A stretch of DNA of 64,000 nucleotides. Origin: Nannocystis sp. RBIL2 (lineage in GTDB: Bacteria; Myxococcota_A; Polyangia; Nannocystales; Nannocystaceae). The notes under the pieces are model-generated. The model worked only from the letters and a program-made list of their open reading frames with translations, had not been told where the DNA came from and searched no databases. A program made the position numbers and the translations under genes. The stretch spans positions 5,480,151-5,544,150 of the forward strand of contig NZ_JAPNJW010000002.1 in assembly GCF_026626745.1 (NCBI RefSeq). Reading direction: 5' to 3'. Of the stretch, positions 51,359-60,117 are shown piece by piece; the stretch's first letter is position 1; every line of letters starts with the position of its first letter.

Positions 51359-51407
51359 CCTACCTCAAAGGACATGTCCCTTGGAGCATGCGCTCAGGGC
51401 CATGTCC
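51359..51407. repeat. 14-bp-period palindrome array, three to four units
   Basis: CCTA, CATG, CATG and CATG at 51359, 51373, 51387 and 51401, each exactly 14 bp on. The fillers are CCTCAAAGGA, TCCCTTGGAG and CGCTCAGGGC. It lies in the spacer just past the UspA gene's stop. Confidence 0.85.
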
Positions 51408-51429
51408 TTTCGCCGTCCCCGGCGCTCGC

Positions 51430-51975
51430 TCACTCGTGCAGCGCGGGGATCACGAGGACCGGGCAGATCGCCTCGCGGATGACGCGGTCGGCGGTGCTGC
51501 CGACGAAGAAGCGGGCCACCCGCGAGCGACCGCTCGCGGCCAGCACGATCAGGTCGGCGCCCTTCTTCTCCGACTCCTCGATGATCACGCTGACGGCCAC
51601 GCCGGGCCGGGCCTCGATGACGACCTGGACCCCGCCGCAGTGGCGCTGGGCGATCACGTCGAGCGCGGCCCTGGACGTCTTCTGCGCCGCCTCGTGGACG
51701 TCGGTCAACACCTGCGACGACAGGCCGACGCTGAGGTTACCGGCGTACATCGTGCTGTAGTTGAGCGCCGGCGTGACGTGGAGGAGGATCACGGTGCCGA
51801 GGCTGGCGCGGGCGAGGTCGGCCGCGAGGACGACGCTGCGCACGGAGCTGGGCGAGAACTCGATGTACTGGCCGTCGACCTCGACCGCCTGGCCGGCGGC
51901 GATGTGCTCGTCGCTCGCCGGTGAGAAGTCGACCGGTACCAGGATCTTGGTGAAGGGGGCGCGCGCGGGAGTCAT
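51430..51975 (-). CDS. Universal stress protein (UspA family)
   Basis: A 181-residue single-domain USP. N-terminus KILVPVDFSPASDEHIAAGQ, then LHVTPAL, and the ATP-binding signature LIVLAASGRSRVARFFVGST with CPVLVIPAL at the end (G-x(9)-GS/T pattern). An insertion QAVEVDGQYIEFSPSSVRSV lies between strand 1 and helix 1, longer than usual. ATP-binding USPs act in stress survival and redox responses. It is divergent from the P450 gene with 43 bp between start codons; the ATG at 51975 fits the family start. Confidence 0.9.
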   Translation of the reverse strand: MTPARAPFTKILVPVDFSPASDEHIAAGQAVEVDGQYIEFSPSSVRSVVLAADLARASLGTVILLHVTPALNYSTMYAGNLSVGLSSQVLTDVHEAAQKTSRAALDVIAQRHCGGVQVVIEARPGVAVSVIIEESEKKGADLIVLAASGRSRVARFFVGSTADRVIREAICPVLVIPALHE

Positions 51976-52018
51976 GCCCGTATTGTAGTACACCCCCCAT
52001 CGGGTGGAAGGTGGACGC

Positions 52019-53323
52019 ATGTCACGCCTCGTGCCCGGCCCGCGCATCGCCCCGCTCGCCGCCTATCGCTTCGCGGTCGACCCCTACGGCTTCTTCGCCG
52101 CGTGCCAGCGACGCTACGGCGACCCGTTCGCGTTCGACCTCGGGGGCAAGCGGCTGGTCGTCACCGGTCAGCCCGAGCTCGCCAGGGTCATCTTCACGAT
52201 GGACCCGGACGCCACCCGCTCGTTCGGCACCGAACAACTCGCCGCGGTGCTCGGCCGGCACTCGCTGATCGTCGTCAGCGGCGAGCGTCACCGCCGCGAC
52301 CGCAAACTGCTGACCCCGCCGTTCCACGGCGCCCGCATGCGCTCGTACGGAGCGATCATCCGCGAGGCGACGCGGCGTCACGCCGCCGCGTGGCGGGTCG
52401 GCGAGCCGTTCGTCATGCAGGCCACGACCCAGGCGATCTCGCTCGAGGTGATCGTGCGCGCGGTGTTCGGCGTCACCGACCCCGACCGTATCGCCGAGGT
52501 GGGCGCGGCGCTGGTCGGGGTGATCGAGGCCCTGCACCCGGTGCTGCTGTTCTCGCGTCACGCCCAGCGCGACCTCGGGCCGCTGACCCCGTGGCGCCGC
52601 TTCGCCGCCGCCCAGGCGCGCGCCGGGGCGCTCACGCGCTCGCAGATCGCCGCGCGCCGGGCCGAGCCGGCCGACGACATCCTCAGCCTCATGCTCGCGG
52701 TGCGCGACGAGGACGGCCGGGCGCTCGGCGACGACGAGCTCGTCGACGAGCTGCACACGCTGCTGTTCGCCGGCCACGAGACCACCGCGATCGCGCTGGC
52801 GTGGGCCTACTCGTGGCTGCTGCGCGCGCCGACGGTGTTCGCCCGGCTGCGCGCCGAGTTGGTCGCGCTCGGCCCGGACCCCGACTACGAGGCCGTCGCG
52901 GCCCTGCCGTACCTCGACGCGGTGTGCCACGAGGTCCTGCGCCTGTGGCCGATCCTTCCCATGGCGCCGCGCACCCTCGTGCGGCCGCTGCGGCTCGGAC
53001 CCTACGAGCTGCCGCCGGGCACCGGGATCGCAGTGGGCACCGCGCTGCTCCACCAGGACCCGACGCTCTACCCCGACCCACACGTGTTCCGGCCCGAGCG
53101 GTTCCTCGGCCGCAAGGTCTCGCCGTTCGAGTTTACGCCGTTCGGCGGCGGCCACCGGCGCTGCATCGGCGCCGCCTTCGCCCTCTACGAGATGAAGCAG
53201 GCCCTCGCGGTGCTGGTGCCCGAGTACGACCTGCGGCTGGTCGACACCACGCCGCCGCGGCCGGTCCGGCGCAACCTCTCGCTCGGCCCCGCGGGCGGCG
53301 TGCACGTCGTGCGGGCCTCCTGA
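52019..53323 (+). CDS. Cytochrome P450 monooxygenase
   Basis: A 434-residue soluble P450. I-helix AGHETT (251-256) for oxygen activation, ExxR at E305-R308 in CHEVLRLWP, the PERF motif FRPERFLG, and haem ligand C382 in FTPFGGGHRRCIGAAFALYE. The FGGGHRRCIG form and long hydrophobic substrate region resemble CYP102/CYP110-like fatty-acid or terpenoid hydroxylases of bacteria. No ferredoxin or reductase is adjacent. GGAAGGTGG precedes the ATG at 52019. A shared 43-bp divergent control region with the UspA gene contains CACCCCCCATCGGGTGG, a possible operator. Substrate unknown. Confidence 0.94.
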   Translation: MSRLVPGPRIAPLAAYRFAVDPYGFFAACQRRYGDPFAFDLGGKRLVVTGQPELARVIFTMDPDATRSFGTEQLAAVLGRHSLIVVSGERHRRDRKLLTPPFHGARMRSYGAIIREATRRHAAAWRVGEPFVMQATTQAISLEVIVRAVFGVTDPDRIAEVGAALVGVIEALHPVLLFSRHAQRDLGPLTPWRRFAAAQARAGALTRSQIAARRAEPADDILSLMLAVRDEDGRALGDDELVDELHTLLFAGHETTAIALAWAYSWLLRAPTVFARLRAELVALGPDPDYEAVAALPYLDAVCHEVLRLWPILPMAPRTLVRPLRLGPYELPPGTGIAVGTALLHQDPTLYPDPHVFRPERFLGRKVSPFEFTPFGGGHRRCIGAAFALYEMKQALAVLVPEYDLRLVDTTPPRPVRRNLSLGPAGGVHVVRAS

Positions 53324-53439
53324 CCGGCGCCCCTACCCGCGCGCCCGGCCCCGGCGTATCCTGAGCGGCGATGGAAGACCGACCCCGATCTCCTCGCTCC
53401 TCGCGACCTGCTCGCGCGCCGCGGTCGGGCGATCTTTAA

Positions 53440-53471
53440 AATGTCTTTTAGGGCATGTCCTTGAGCACAGG
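53440..53471. repeat. 14-bp-period palindrome array with AT element
   Basis: AATG, CATG and CAGG at 53440, 53454 and 53468 with fillers TCTTTTAGGG and TCCTTGAGCA. It is directly joined to the AT tract ATCTTTAAAA and lies 12 bp before the start of the first tandem lipoprotein gene, so it would be in its leader. Confidence 0.8.
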
Positions 53472-53482
53472 AACTAAAGTAT

Positions 53483-54109
53483 ATGGATCAGCGTAGCAAG
53501 ATCCCCGGGCTCGCCCTGTTGGCCCTGAGCTTCACCCAGTGTACCGGCCGCGAGCCGGCGCCCGACCCGATCATCGGCGACTGGCGGGCGATCCAGGTCG
53601 ACGGTGAGAAGCACCCCCATTCTCACCCCTATGACGCGCAAACGCTGGTCGGCGAGCAGCTCCGCATCGGCGACGACCTCGCCGGCGAGCTGGCCCTCTA
53701 CCAGCAGGGCGAGTACAACGGCCTCGAGTACGACGCCGAGCGAGTGTCCGACCTGGTGGTCGACGCCTCGGAGGCGCCGAAGTACCGCATCGAGGTCGCG
53801 CACGACTTCTTCGAGGTCGGGCAGGAGCCCTACGAGCCGCCCTACTACGACGTCGGGGGCTACGACGACACCGGCGACGCCGACACCGGCGCCGACACCG
53901 GCACCGACGACACCGGCGCGCCCGCGGAGGAGGGCGACGACCTCGCGGGTCTGCGGCCGCTGAAGCTGCCGAGCGCTCCGGAGCTGGCGCCCGGGAGCAC
54001 CGCGTTCGCCTGCACCCTCGAGCGCGACACCTTGACCTGCGACCGCGAGGACGCGGACCAGCTCAAGCACTGGGTGTTCACCCGCATCCGCCCGGAAGAC
54101 GAGGTCTGA
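53483..54109 (+). CDS. Lipocalin-like lipoprotein, tandem copy 1
   Basis: A 208-residue lipoprotein. The leader ends LALLALSFTQC (Cys20). The mature start PDPIIGDWRAIQVDGEKHPH has the IxGxW pattern seen in lipocalin-like domains, followed by alternating strands (GEQLRIGDDLAGELALYQQG, APKYRIEV). A flexible DTGDADTGADTGTDDTGAP linker interrupts the last third before TAFACTLERDTLTCDREDAD with a Cys pair. It is 5 bp before a related gene. A small-ligand-binding surface protein is plausible but unproven. Confidence 0.75.
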   Translation: MDQRSKIPGLALLALSFTQCTGREPAPDPIIGDWRAIQVDGEKHPHSHPYDAQTLVGEQLRIGDDLAGELALYQQGEYNGLEYDAERVSDLVVDASEAPKYRIEVAHDFFEVGQEPYEPPYYDVGGYDDTGDADTGADTGTDDTGAPAEEGDDLAGLRPLKLPSAPELAPGSTAFACTLERDTLTCDREDADQLKHWVFTRIRPEDEV

Positions 54110-54114
54110 GCGCC

Positions 54115-54693
54115 ATGCATCACCGCAACCGCATCCCCGTGCTCGCCCTCATGGGCCTCCACTTCACCGGCTGCACCGGCGACGACGACAAGCCGAACCC
54201 GATCGTCGGCGACTGGGGCGCCGTCCAGCTCGAGGGCGAGAAGCTGCCCATCATGGAGTCCGAGGGCCCCTACTCGGCCGTCTACGGCCTGCGAATGAAC
54301 ATCGAGGACGACCTCGTCGGCGCTTTCGAGTACTACGGCGTGCTCGACTACGACAGCTACGAGTACCGTCACTCGTACGGCTCGGAGCTGATCGTCGACG
54401 ACAGCGCGGCGCCGAAGTACCGCATCGAGGTGCAGAAGGACTTCCTCAGCGGTGGCGACGTGGACTACTCCGACTCGGTCGGCACCGCAGTCACCTCCGA
54501 CGGCTATGACGGCGGCTACCTCGGCGACGACTCGCCGACGGTCGACCTGGCCGCGCCGGGCCGGCCGATCGTCGCACCGGCGGAGCTGGTCCTCACCTGC
54601 ACTTTGGACCAGGACCTCCTGACCTGCAGCAGCGAAGGCGTAGAGTCGCTGGTCTTCAAGCGCCAGGTGCCGGTGGCGCCCGAAAAGGGCTGA
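54115..54693 (+). CDS. Lipocalin-like lipoprotein, tandem copy 2
   Basis: A 192-residue paralogue of the preceding gene. Leader ends LMGLHFTGC (Cys20). Shared elements: NPIVGDWGAVQLEGEKLPI, a DDLVGAFEYYGVLDYDSYEY strand region, SAAPKYRIEVQKDFLSGGD and the Cys pair LVLTCTLDQDLLTCSSEG. It lacks the DTG repeat linker, having a Gly/Asp/Tyr-rich one instead. The 5-bp gap from copy 1 implies co-transcription and a duplication origin. Confidence 0.75.
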   Translation: MHHRNRIPVLALMGLHFTGCTGDDDKPNPIVGDWGAVQLEGEKLPIMESEGPYSAVYGLRMNIEDDLVGAFEYYGVLDYDSYEYRHSYGSELIVDDSAAPKYRIEVQKDFLSGGDVDYSDSVGTAVTSDGYDGGYLGDDSPTVDLAAPGRPIVAPAELVLTCTLDQDLLTCSSEGVESLVFKRQVPVAPEKG

Positions 54694-54734
54694 CGCTGGC
54701 CCGCGGCCGCGCGCGATGCTAACTCGCGCGCACG

Positions 54735-55589
54735 ATGCCCAAGCTGCACCACGAGGCGCTCGTCCAGTTGGTCCGTCACGCCCCGGCGCTGATCCCCGAC
54801 CTGCTGTGGCCCGGCGAGCGCTCGCCCGGACCGGTGCGGATCACCGCCGCCGAGTTCGTCGACCTCAACTTCGCCGAGCACCGCGCGGACGTCGTGCTCG
54901 GCCTCGGCGGCGCGCAGGACCGGCCCGACGAGGCGCTGGTGGTCGAGGTCCAGGTCGAGCGCGACCCTCGCAAGCGCTGGACCTGGCCCGTCTACGTCGC
55001 CGGCCTGCGCGCGCGCCTCGGCTGCCCCGTCACCCTCGTGGTCGTGTCGCTCGACCCCGAGGTGGCCCGCTGGTGCGCCGAGCCGATCGACCTCGGCCGG
55101 CGCCGCACCACCGTCCATCCGTGGGTGCTCGGGCCCGAGGCGGTGCCGGCGATCACCGACCTCGAGCGGGCGCGCGAGCTGCCCGAGCTGGCGGTGCTGT
55201 CGGTCGCGGCCCACGCCGACGACCCCGGCGCCGAGCACATCGCCCTCGTCGCCCTCGAGGCCACCCGCGAGCTCGACGACCAGCGGGGGATCCTCTATCC
55301 TGACTTCGTCGTCGCCCTCCTGGGCCGCGTGGCCCGCACCGCGCTGGAGAAGCTCCTCATGGCCAACGGAAGCTGGGAACCGCTGAGTGACATGTTCCGC
55401 AAACCCTGGCTCGAGGGCAAGGCCAAGGGCAAGGCCGACATGCTGCTCAAGCTGCTGCTGCTCAAGGGCTTCGCCCTGAGCGACGAGCAGCGCGCCCGGG
55501 TCCTCGACTGCGGCGACGAGGCCCAGCTCGACGCGTGGGCCGCTCGCGTGTTGACTGCGACGCGCCTCGACGAGGTGTTCGCCGACTAG
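54735..55589 (+). CDS. Rpn/PD-(D/E)XK-like family protein
   Basis: A 284-residue protein. The N-terminal domain has HRADVVLGLGG, then EALVVEVQVERDPRKRWTWP and VYVAGLRARLGCPVTLVVVS, the strand-helix pattern of the Rpn/transposase-31 PD-(D/E)XK superfamily. Asp in RADVV and Glu in VVEVQ stand at the catalytic positions, with the Lys of (D/E)XK replaced by Gln, as happens in many Rpn proteins. The C-terminal part is helical, with the WLEGKAKGKADMLLKLLLLK segment seen in Rpn C-termini. Rpn proteins are recombination-promoting nucleases that are often abundant and mobile; no IS end was found. It is convergent with the DUF3501 gene, with stops overlapping. Confidence 0.75.
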   Translation: MPKLHHEALVQLVRHAPALIPDLLWPGERSPGPVRITAAEFVDLNFAEHRADVVLGLGGAQDRPDEALVVEVQVERDPRKRWTWPVYVAGLRARLGCPVTLVVVSLDPEVARWCAEPIDLGRRRTTVHPWVLGPEAVPAITDLERARELPELAVLSVAAHADDPGAEHIALVALEATRELDDQRGILYPDFVVALLGRVARTALEKLLMANGSWEPLSDMFRKPWLEGKAKGKADMLLKLLLLKGFALSDEQRARVLDCGDEAQLDAWAARVLTATRLDEVFAD

Positions 55590-56143
55590 TCGCCGAGGTC
55601 GGCGCTCAGGGCCTCGCGCTGCTCCGCGGTCAGGGCCGTCTCGCCGACCAATTCGCCGGCGAAGTCGACCCCGCAGGCGACCGGCGCGGCGCCCTGGACG
55701 GCGAACTTCAGGTACTGCACCGACGACAGCCGCCGCTCGCTGACCTGGCGCGGGTCCCAGGCCGCGCGGATGTGCCGGCCGTCCGCGCCGACCAGGTACA
55801 GGTGCTGCGGCAGCGCCTGCCAGCGCGCCAGCTTGAGGTCGCGCTCCGCCGGGTCGTCGAAGCCGATCAGCACGGTCACCCCGATGTCGCCGCCGTGGCC
55901 GAGCAGCTCGTTGTAGGTCTCGATCTCGTGGAGGATGTCGCGCTCGCGGACGATCTGCTCGACGCGCATCATCTCCTGGATCTGGTAGCGGATGGTCTCG
56001 TGGTTCTCGAACAGGAAGGTCAGGCAGTCGGCGACCACCACCCGGCGCAGCCGCTTGGCCGCCAGCGCGGCCTCGCGGTGCTGCGCCCGCTGCTCGGCGT
56101 AGGTCACGTAATCGACGATCTCGGCGCGCTGGACCGCTCGCAT
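55586..56143 (-). CDS. DUF3501 family protein
   Basis: A 185-residue protein: IVDYVTYAEQRAQHREAALA, KRLRRVVVADCLTFLFENHE, YQIQEMMRVEQIVRERDILH, EIETYNELLGHGGDIGVTVL. The ENH.T..YQ.QEM.R.E...RE..I..EI..YN.L.P pattern is diagnostic of DUF3501, which in many bacteria lies beside rubrerythrin and a heterodisulfide-reductase-like Fe-S protein, as here. It follows the Fe-S gene by 2 bp and is therefore the last of that operon. Its biochemical role is unknown; association suggests peroxide or redox stress. Confidence 0.9.
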   Translation of the reverse strand: MRAVQRAEIVDYVTYAEQRAQHREAALAAKRLRRVVVADCLTFLFENHETIRYQIQEMMRVEQIVRERDILHEIETYNELLGHGGDIGVTVLIGFDDPAERDLKLARWQALPQHLYLVGADGRHIRAAWDPRQVSERRLSSVQYLKFAVQGAAPVACGVDFAGELVGETALTAEQREALSADLGD

Positions 56144-56145
56144 GG

Positions 56146-57501
56146 TCACTCTTCCTTCGTCTCGTCGGTCTCGCCGGGGCCGAAGCTGTCGCCGCGGTAG
56201 GCGCGGGCCAGCAGCGACATCGGGTGCAGCGGGCGGGTCCCCGCGTGCTGTTCGAACTGGAGCGCGGCCAGCGGGCAGTCGGTCACCCACGTCGTGGCCT
56301 CCGCCCCGTGCATGCCCTCGAACGCCTTCTTGCCGATCCGCTGCGACGGCTCGAAGCCCTCGACGCGCATCGCGTAGGTGCCGTCGTGGCCGCAGCACTC
56401 GGTCACCGTCGTGACCTGGACCCCGGGCAGCCGCTTGATCAGGTCGCGGCCCTTGAAGCCGACCGCCTGGGCGCGCAGGTGGCACGGCGTGTGGTAGGCG
56501 ATCTGGCCGTGCGGGCTGCTCTCGAACGCGCCGGCGAACCGCGGCTGGCGGCGGATCGACCACAGGAACTCGCTCGGGTCCATGACCGCGGCTGCGAGCT
56601 TGGCGGCTCGCTCACGATCTGTCCCTTCGAGCAGGCCCGGGTACTCGCGGCGCAGCATCATCGAGCAGGTCGGATTGATCGCCAGCACCTTGGCGCCGCG
56701 CTCGACGAACGGCATGAGCACGTCGAGGTTCTTGCGGGCGTTCTTGCGCAGCGACGCCAGGTCGCCGTGCTCCCACGCCGGCATCCCGCAGCAGCGCAGG
56801 CCGGCGGCGCAGCGCAGGTCGACCCCGTTGCGCGCCATCACCTCGCAGGTGTCCTTGCCGATCTGCGGCTCGTTGTGCTCGACGTAACAGGTCTGGAACA
56901 GCACCGCCTCGCCGCCGGGCTCCTCGGCGATCTTGCCCGACTGGTCGGCCCACTGCTCGAAGCCCTGCGGCGCGAACTCCGGCAGCAGCTTGTCGCGGTG
57001 GATCCCCAGCACCTTCTCCATGAACCACCGGTGCAGCTTCACCTGGTTCAAGGTGTTGACCGCGCCGAGGCTGGCGCGCGCCAGCTTGCCGGTCAGGTCC
57101 GGGTCACCGAGGAACTTGTCGCCAAGGCTCGTGCCCTCCTCGCGGGCGCGGATCGCCTGGTGGCGATGGACCAGCCTGGGGAAGTCGAGCTGGAACTCGT
57201 GCTTGTCGCGCGGCGTGTACGGGCACTGGACCTCGCACAGCTTGCACTGGAAGCAGGCGTCCATCACCCGGTGCGTCTCCTCGGCGCCCAGCTTGGTGAC
57301 GTCGCCGTCGTGCTTCTTGTCGAGCAGCTCGAACAGGGTCGGGAACGCGTCGCAGTACTTGAAGCACATGCGGCAGCCGTGGCAGATCTCGAACGCGCGC
57401 GTGACCTCCTTGGCCAGCGCGGACCTGTCCCAATAGACAGGTTCACTCGGATCGTAGGACAGCCCGTCGGTCGGCTTGTACGAGATCGGCCCCTGGCTCA
57501 T
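56146..57501 (-). CDS. GlpC/HdrD-like Fe-S oxidoreductase
   Basis: A 451-residue protein with two ferredoxin-type [4Fe-4S] sites, ICHGCRMCFKYCDAFP (Cys40, 43, 46, 50) and ACFQCKLCEVQCPY, then two CCG domains: TCYVEHNEP, CAAGLRCCGMPAWEHGD, and CHLRAQAVGFKGRDLIK, ECCGHDGTYAM. This is the GlpC/HdrD plan used for moving electrons between soluble carriers and membrane or thiol partners. Between rubrerythrin and DUF3501 it probably feeds electrons for peroxide reduction. Two palindromic repeats are translated within it: 57424-57441 (EPVYWDR) and 56618-56635 (LLEGTDR). ATG at 57501. Confidence 0.92.
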   Translation of the reverse strand: MSQGPISYKPTDGLSYDPSEPVYWDRSALAKEVTRAFEICHGCRMCFKYCDAFPTLFELLDKKHDGDVTKLGAEETHRVMDACFQCKLCEVQCPYTPRDKHEFQLDFPRLVHRHQAIRAREEGTSLGDKFLGDPDLTGKLARASLGAVNTLNQVKLHRWFMEKVLGIHRDKLLPEFAPQGFEQWADQSGKIAEEPGGEAVLFQTCYVEHNEPQIGKDTCEVMARNGVDLRCAAGLRCCGMPAWEHGDLASLRKNARKNLDVLMPFVERGAKVLAINPTCSMMLRREYPGLLEGTDRERAAKLAAAVMDPSEFLWSIRRQPRFAGAFESSPHGQIAYHTPCHLRAQAVGFKGRDLIKRLPGVQVTTVTECCGHDGTYAMRVEGFEPSQRIGKKAFEGMHGAEATTWVTDCPLAALQFEQHAGTRPLHPMSLLARAYRGDSFGPGETDETKEE

Positions 57502-57566
57502 GGCGCTCTGCGGTGCGGGAGTCGGTGGAGCGGCCCGGGGCCGCAGCGTTCAGCTGGCCTCGCAGA

Positions 57567-57598
57567 CATGTCCGTTCGAACATGTCCGCAAGGCCCTG
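57567..57598. repeat. 14-bp-period palindrome array between rubrerythrin and Fe-S genes
   Basis: CATG, CATG and CCTG at 57567, 57581 and 57595 with fillers TCCGTTCGAA and TCCGCAAGGC. It is in the 134-bp spacer of the rubrerythrin operon; if transcribed it would fold into mutually exclusive hairpins. Confidence 0.8.
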
Positions 57599-57635
57599 TC
57601 GTTCTGCGCACCGCCGAGGGCGGCGCGCGCGCGGC

Positions 57636-58064
<429 letters not shown>

Positions 58065-58203
58065 GTGGAGGATGCTCCTGCGTGGATCGGTGCGCACCCC
58101 TTTTACCACGGCGGCCGTGTCCTTGGACACATGCCCGGACGCTCGTCGCGTCGCCCGCTGCGTTGCTCGCGGGCGGGGGCCGGGCTAGCGTGACGGCGTT
58201 CCG

Positions 58204-59379
58204 ATGACGGACGGCGACACTCTCCGCGTACACGACTTCCCCGAAGCCACCGAAGCGCTCGCGCCGGAGGGGGCTTCGCTCGAGCTGCGGCCTGTCGACG
58301 GCATGCCGACCTGGTTCGGCCGCCGGCTCGCGCGCGCGCTGCTGCGACTGGTGAGCATGGAGGAGAACAAGCCTGCCCAGCTGTCCCAGATCGTCACACC
58401 CACCTCCGGTTACTTTCGCCGCGACCGCCACGTCCACCCGGCCGTCGACCCCGAGACCTACCGCCTGCAGATCACCGGCGTCGCGACCCCGCGCGTGCTG
58501 ACCCTGCCCGAGCTGCTCGCCCTGCCCCGCGAGACCCGCGTGTGCGTGCAGGAGTGCGCCGGCAACGGCAACCACCTCCAGGGCTCGGCCGGCCTGTGCG
58601 GTCAGGCCGTGTGGGAGGGCCCGAGCTTCGCCAGCCTGCTCGAGCTGTGCGGCGGGCCGGGGCCGGCCACCCACTTCGCCTGCCACGGCCTCGACGACCT
58701 CGGTCTCCTCAAGCGCGGCTACCACTACGGGCTGTCGCTCGACGAGCTCACGCGCGCGCGGGCGATCGTCGCCGTGACGATGAACGGCGAGCCGCTGTCG
58801 CGCCGCCACGGCTTCCCGTCGCGCCTCATCGTGCCGCGCATCTACTCGATGTCGCACGTCAAGTGGCTCAGCCACATCGAGGGCAAGACGAGCCCGCACA
58901 TGGGCATCCACAACCGCTTCGTGTTCACCAACAAGGAGCGGCGCGGCGGCAAGTGGGTGCGCGTGCAGGCGCGCTGGATCGGCCTCAAGTCGATCATCTC
59001 CGACTGCCGCGCGGCCCAGGGCGGCGGCTGGCTGCTGCTCGGCGCGGCGTGGGGCGGCGAGCGCCCGGTCGCCGCCGTCGAGGTCAGCACCGACGGCGGC
59101 CTGTCGTGGCAGCCCGCCCGCCTGCAGCCGATCCGCGAGCAGGTCGCCCGCGACGCCCGCCTCGCCTCCGGCGAGGTCGACGGCGCCTGGTCGGTGTTCC
59201 AGTTCCACTGGCAGCCGCCCGGCCCCGGCACCTACAAGATCGGCGCGCGCGCGATCGACGAGGACGGCAACGTCCAGGCCCTCGACAACGACCCCGACGT
59301 CCATGGCCATTTTAACCAGACCCGCGTCAAGTGGCGCATGGTCGCGGTGCCCGAGAACCGCCTACCGGCTGGCGCTTGA
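58204..59379 (+). CDS. Sulfite-oxidase-like molybdopterin oxidoreductase
   Basis: A 391-residue protein of the sulfite oxidase fold. The molybdopterin domain has TPTSGYFRRDRHVHPAVDPE, then VCVQECAGNGNHLQG with Mo-ligand Cys118, GPSFASLLELCGG and HGFPSRLIVPRIYSMSHVKW. The C-terminal Ig-like dimerisation domain includes VEVSTDGGLSWQPARL and VFQFHWQPPGPGTYKIGARA. There is no Tat or Sec leader in the called start, so it may be cytoplasmic or exported with a partner. No haem domain or cytochrome is adjacent; the usual acceptor is unknown. Divergent from rubrerythrin with 139 bp between starts. Confidence 0.9.
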   Translation: MTDGDTLRVHDFPEATEALAPEGASLELRPVDGMPTWFGRRLARALLRLVSMEENKPAQLSQIVTPTSGYFRRDRHVHPAVDPETYRLQITGVATPRVLTLPELLALPRETRVCVQECAGNGNHLQGSAGLCGQAVWEGPSFASLLELCGGPGPATHFACHGLDDLGLLKRGYHYGLSLDELTRARAIVAVTMNGEPLSRRHGFPSRLIVPRIYSMSHVKWLSHIEGKTSPHMGIHNRFVFTNKERRGGKWVRVQARWIGLKSIISDCRAAQGGGWLLLGAAWGGERPVAAVEVSTDGGLSWQPARLQPIREQVARDARLASGEVDGAWSVFQFHWQPPGPGTYKIGARAIDEDGNVQALDNDPDVHGHFNQTRVKWRMVAVPENRLPAGA

Positions 59380-59381
59380 GA

Positions 59382-59413
59382 CATGTACCGGAGGGCATGC
59401 TCTTTCGGACATG
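59382..59413. repeat. 14-bp-period palindrome array between convergent genes
   Basis: CATG at 59382, 59396 and 59410 with fillers TACCGGAGGG and CTCTTTCGGA, starting 2 bp past the molybdopterin gene stop and ending 17 bp before the next gene's stop. Confidence 0.8.
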
Positions 59414-59430
59414 CCCGATCAGACGGCTCA

Positions 59431-60117
59431 TTATAGGCTGGTCGTGCCGATGAACAGGCCGAACTGCGGCATCGGGGCGTACTCGCGGTGGCCGATGTCC
59501 CAGCCGAGCCGGACCAGGCCGCCGAAGTGCCAGCGGCCCGACTCGAAGCGCACCGCGACCCGCGTCTCCGCCTCGACCACCGGGCTGAGCGGCCACACGA
59601 ACGCCGCGCCGCCGCCGACTGCTACCAGTCCCCGTCGGTTGCGACCGAAGCTGCGCATGCCGGTGACGTGGTGGCGGTGCGCCACGGGGATCGCCCCCTC
59701 GCCGAAGTAACGCTCCGCCCCGCCGAGCGACAGGCCGATCTGATAGCCCACGGCCCACGGACCCCGCGTGCGCCCGCCGAGGAACACGGTCGCGGGGCTG
59801 AACGAGGGGATCGGGCTGATGCCGAGGTTCAGCCCGATCCACCAGGCGTAGACGAACCGCCCGCGCTGCACGGCCGCAGGGTCCGGCGTCGGCGCGGCGT
59901 GAACCACGGGGGTCGTCGCGGCTGCGGGCGCGCTCGGCCGTGAATCCGCCGGCAACGGCTCACCCGGCTGCCCGCTCGCGGACGCCGGCGAAGCCGCAGG
60001 CGCCGGTACGACCGCCGCCTCGGTCGACTCGTTCGCAGGTGCTGCGGGCGGCGTCGCCACCTCCACCGATTCGGCCGGCCCGACGAGCAACCGGGCCGCC
60101 AAGACCACGGCGCTCAC
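59431..60117 (-). CDS. Putative outer-membrane protein with Pro/Ala linker
   Basis: A 228-residue protein from the GTG at 60117. The N-terminus VSAVVLAARLLVGPAESVEV is a weak leader or helix, then a 60-residue Pro/Ala/Ser/Glu linker. The C-terminal 130 residues are alternating amphipathic strands: VYAWWIGLNLGISPIPSFSP, VGYQIGLSLGGAERYFGEGA, LVAVGGGAAFVWPLSPVVEA, FGGLVRLGWDIGHREYAPMP, ending FGLFIGTTSL. That pattern suggests a small beta-barrel. Its start overlaps the stop of the upstream gene by 4 bases (GTGA), which supports this start and coupling of the pair. Confidence 0.68.
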   Translation of the reverse strand: MSAVVLAARLLVGPAESVEVATPPAAPANESTEAAVVPAPAASPASASGQPGEPLPADSRPSAPAAATTPVVHAAPTPDPAAVQRGRFVYAWWIGLNLGISPIPSFSPATVFLGGRTRGPWAVGYQIGLSLGGAERYFGEGAIPVAHRHHVTGMRSFGRNRRGLVAVGGGAAFVWPLSPVVEAETRVAVRFESGRWHFGGLVRLGWDIGHREYAPMPQFGLFIGTTSL

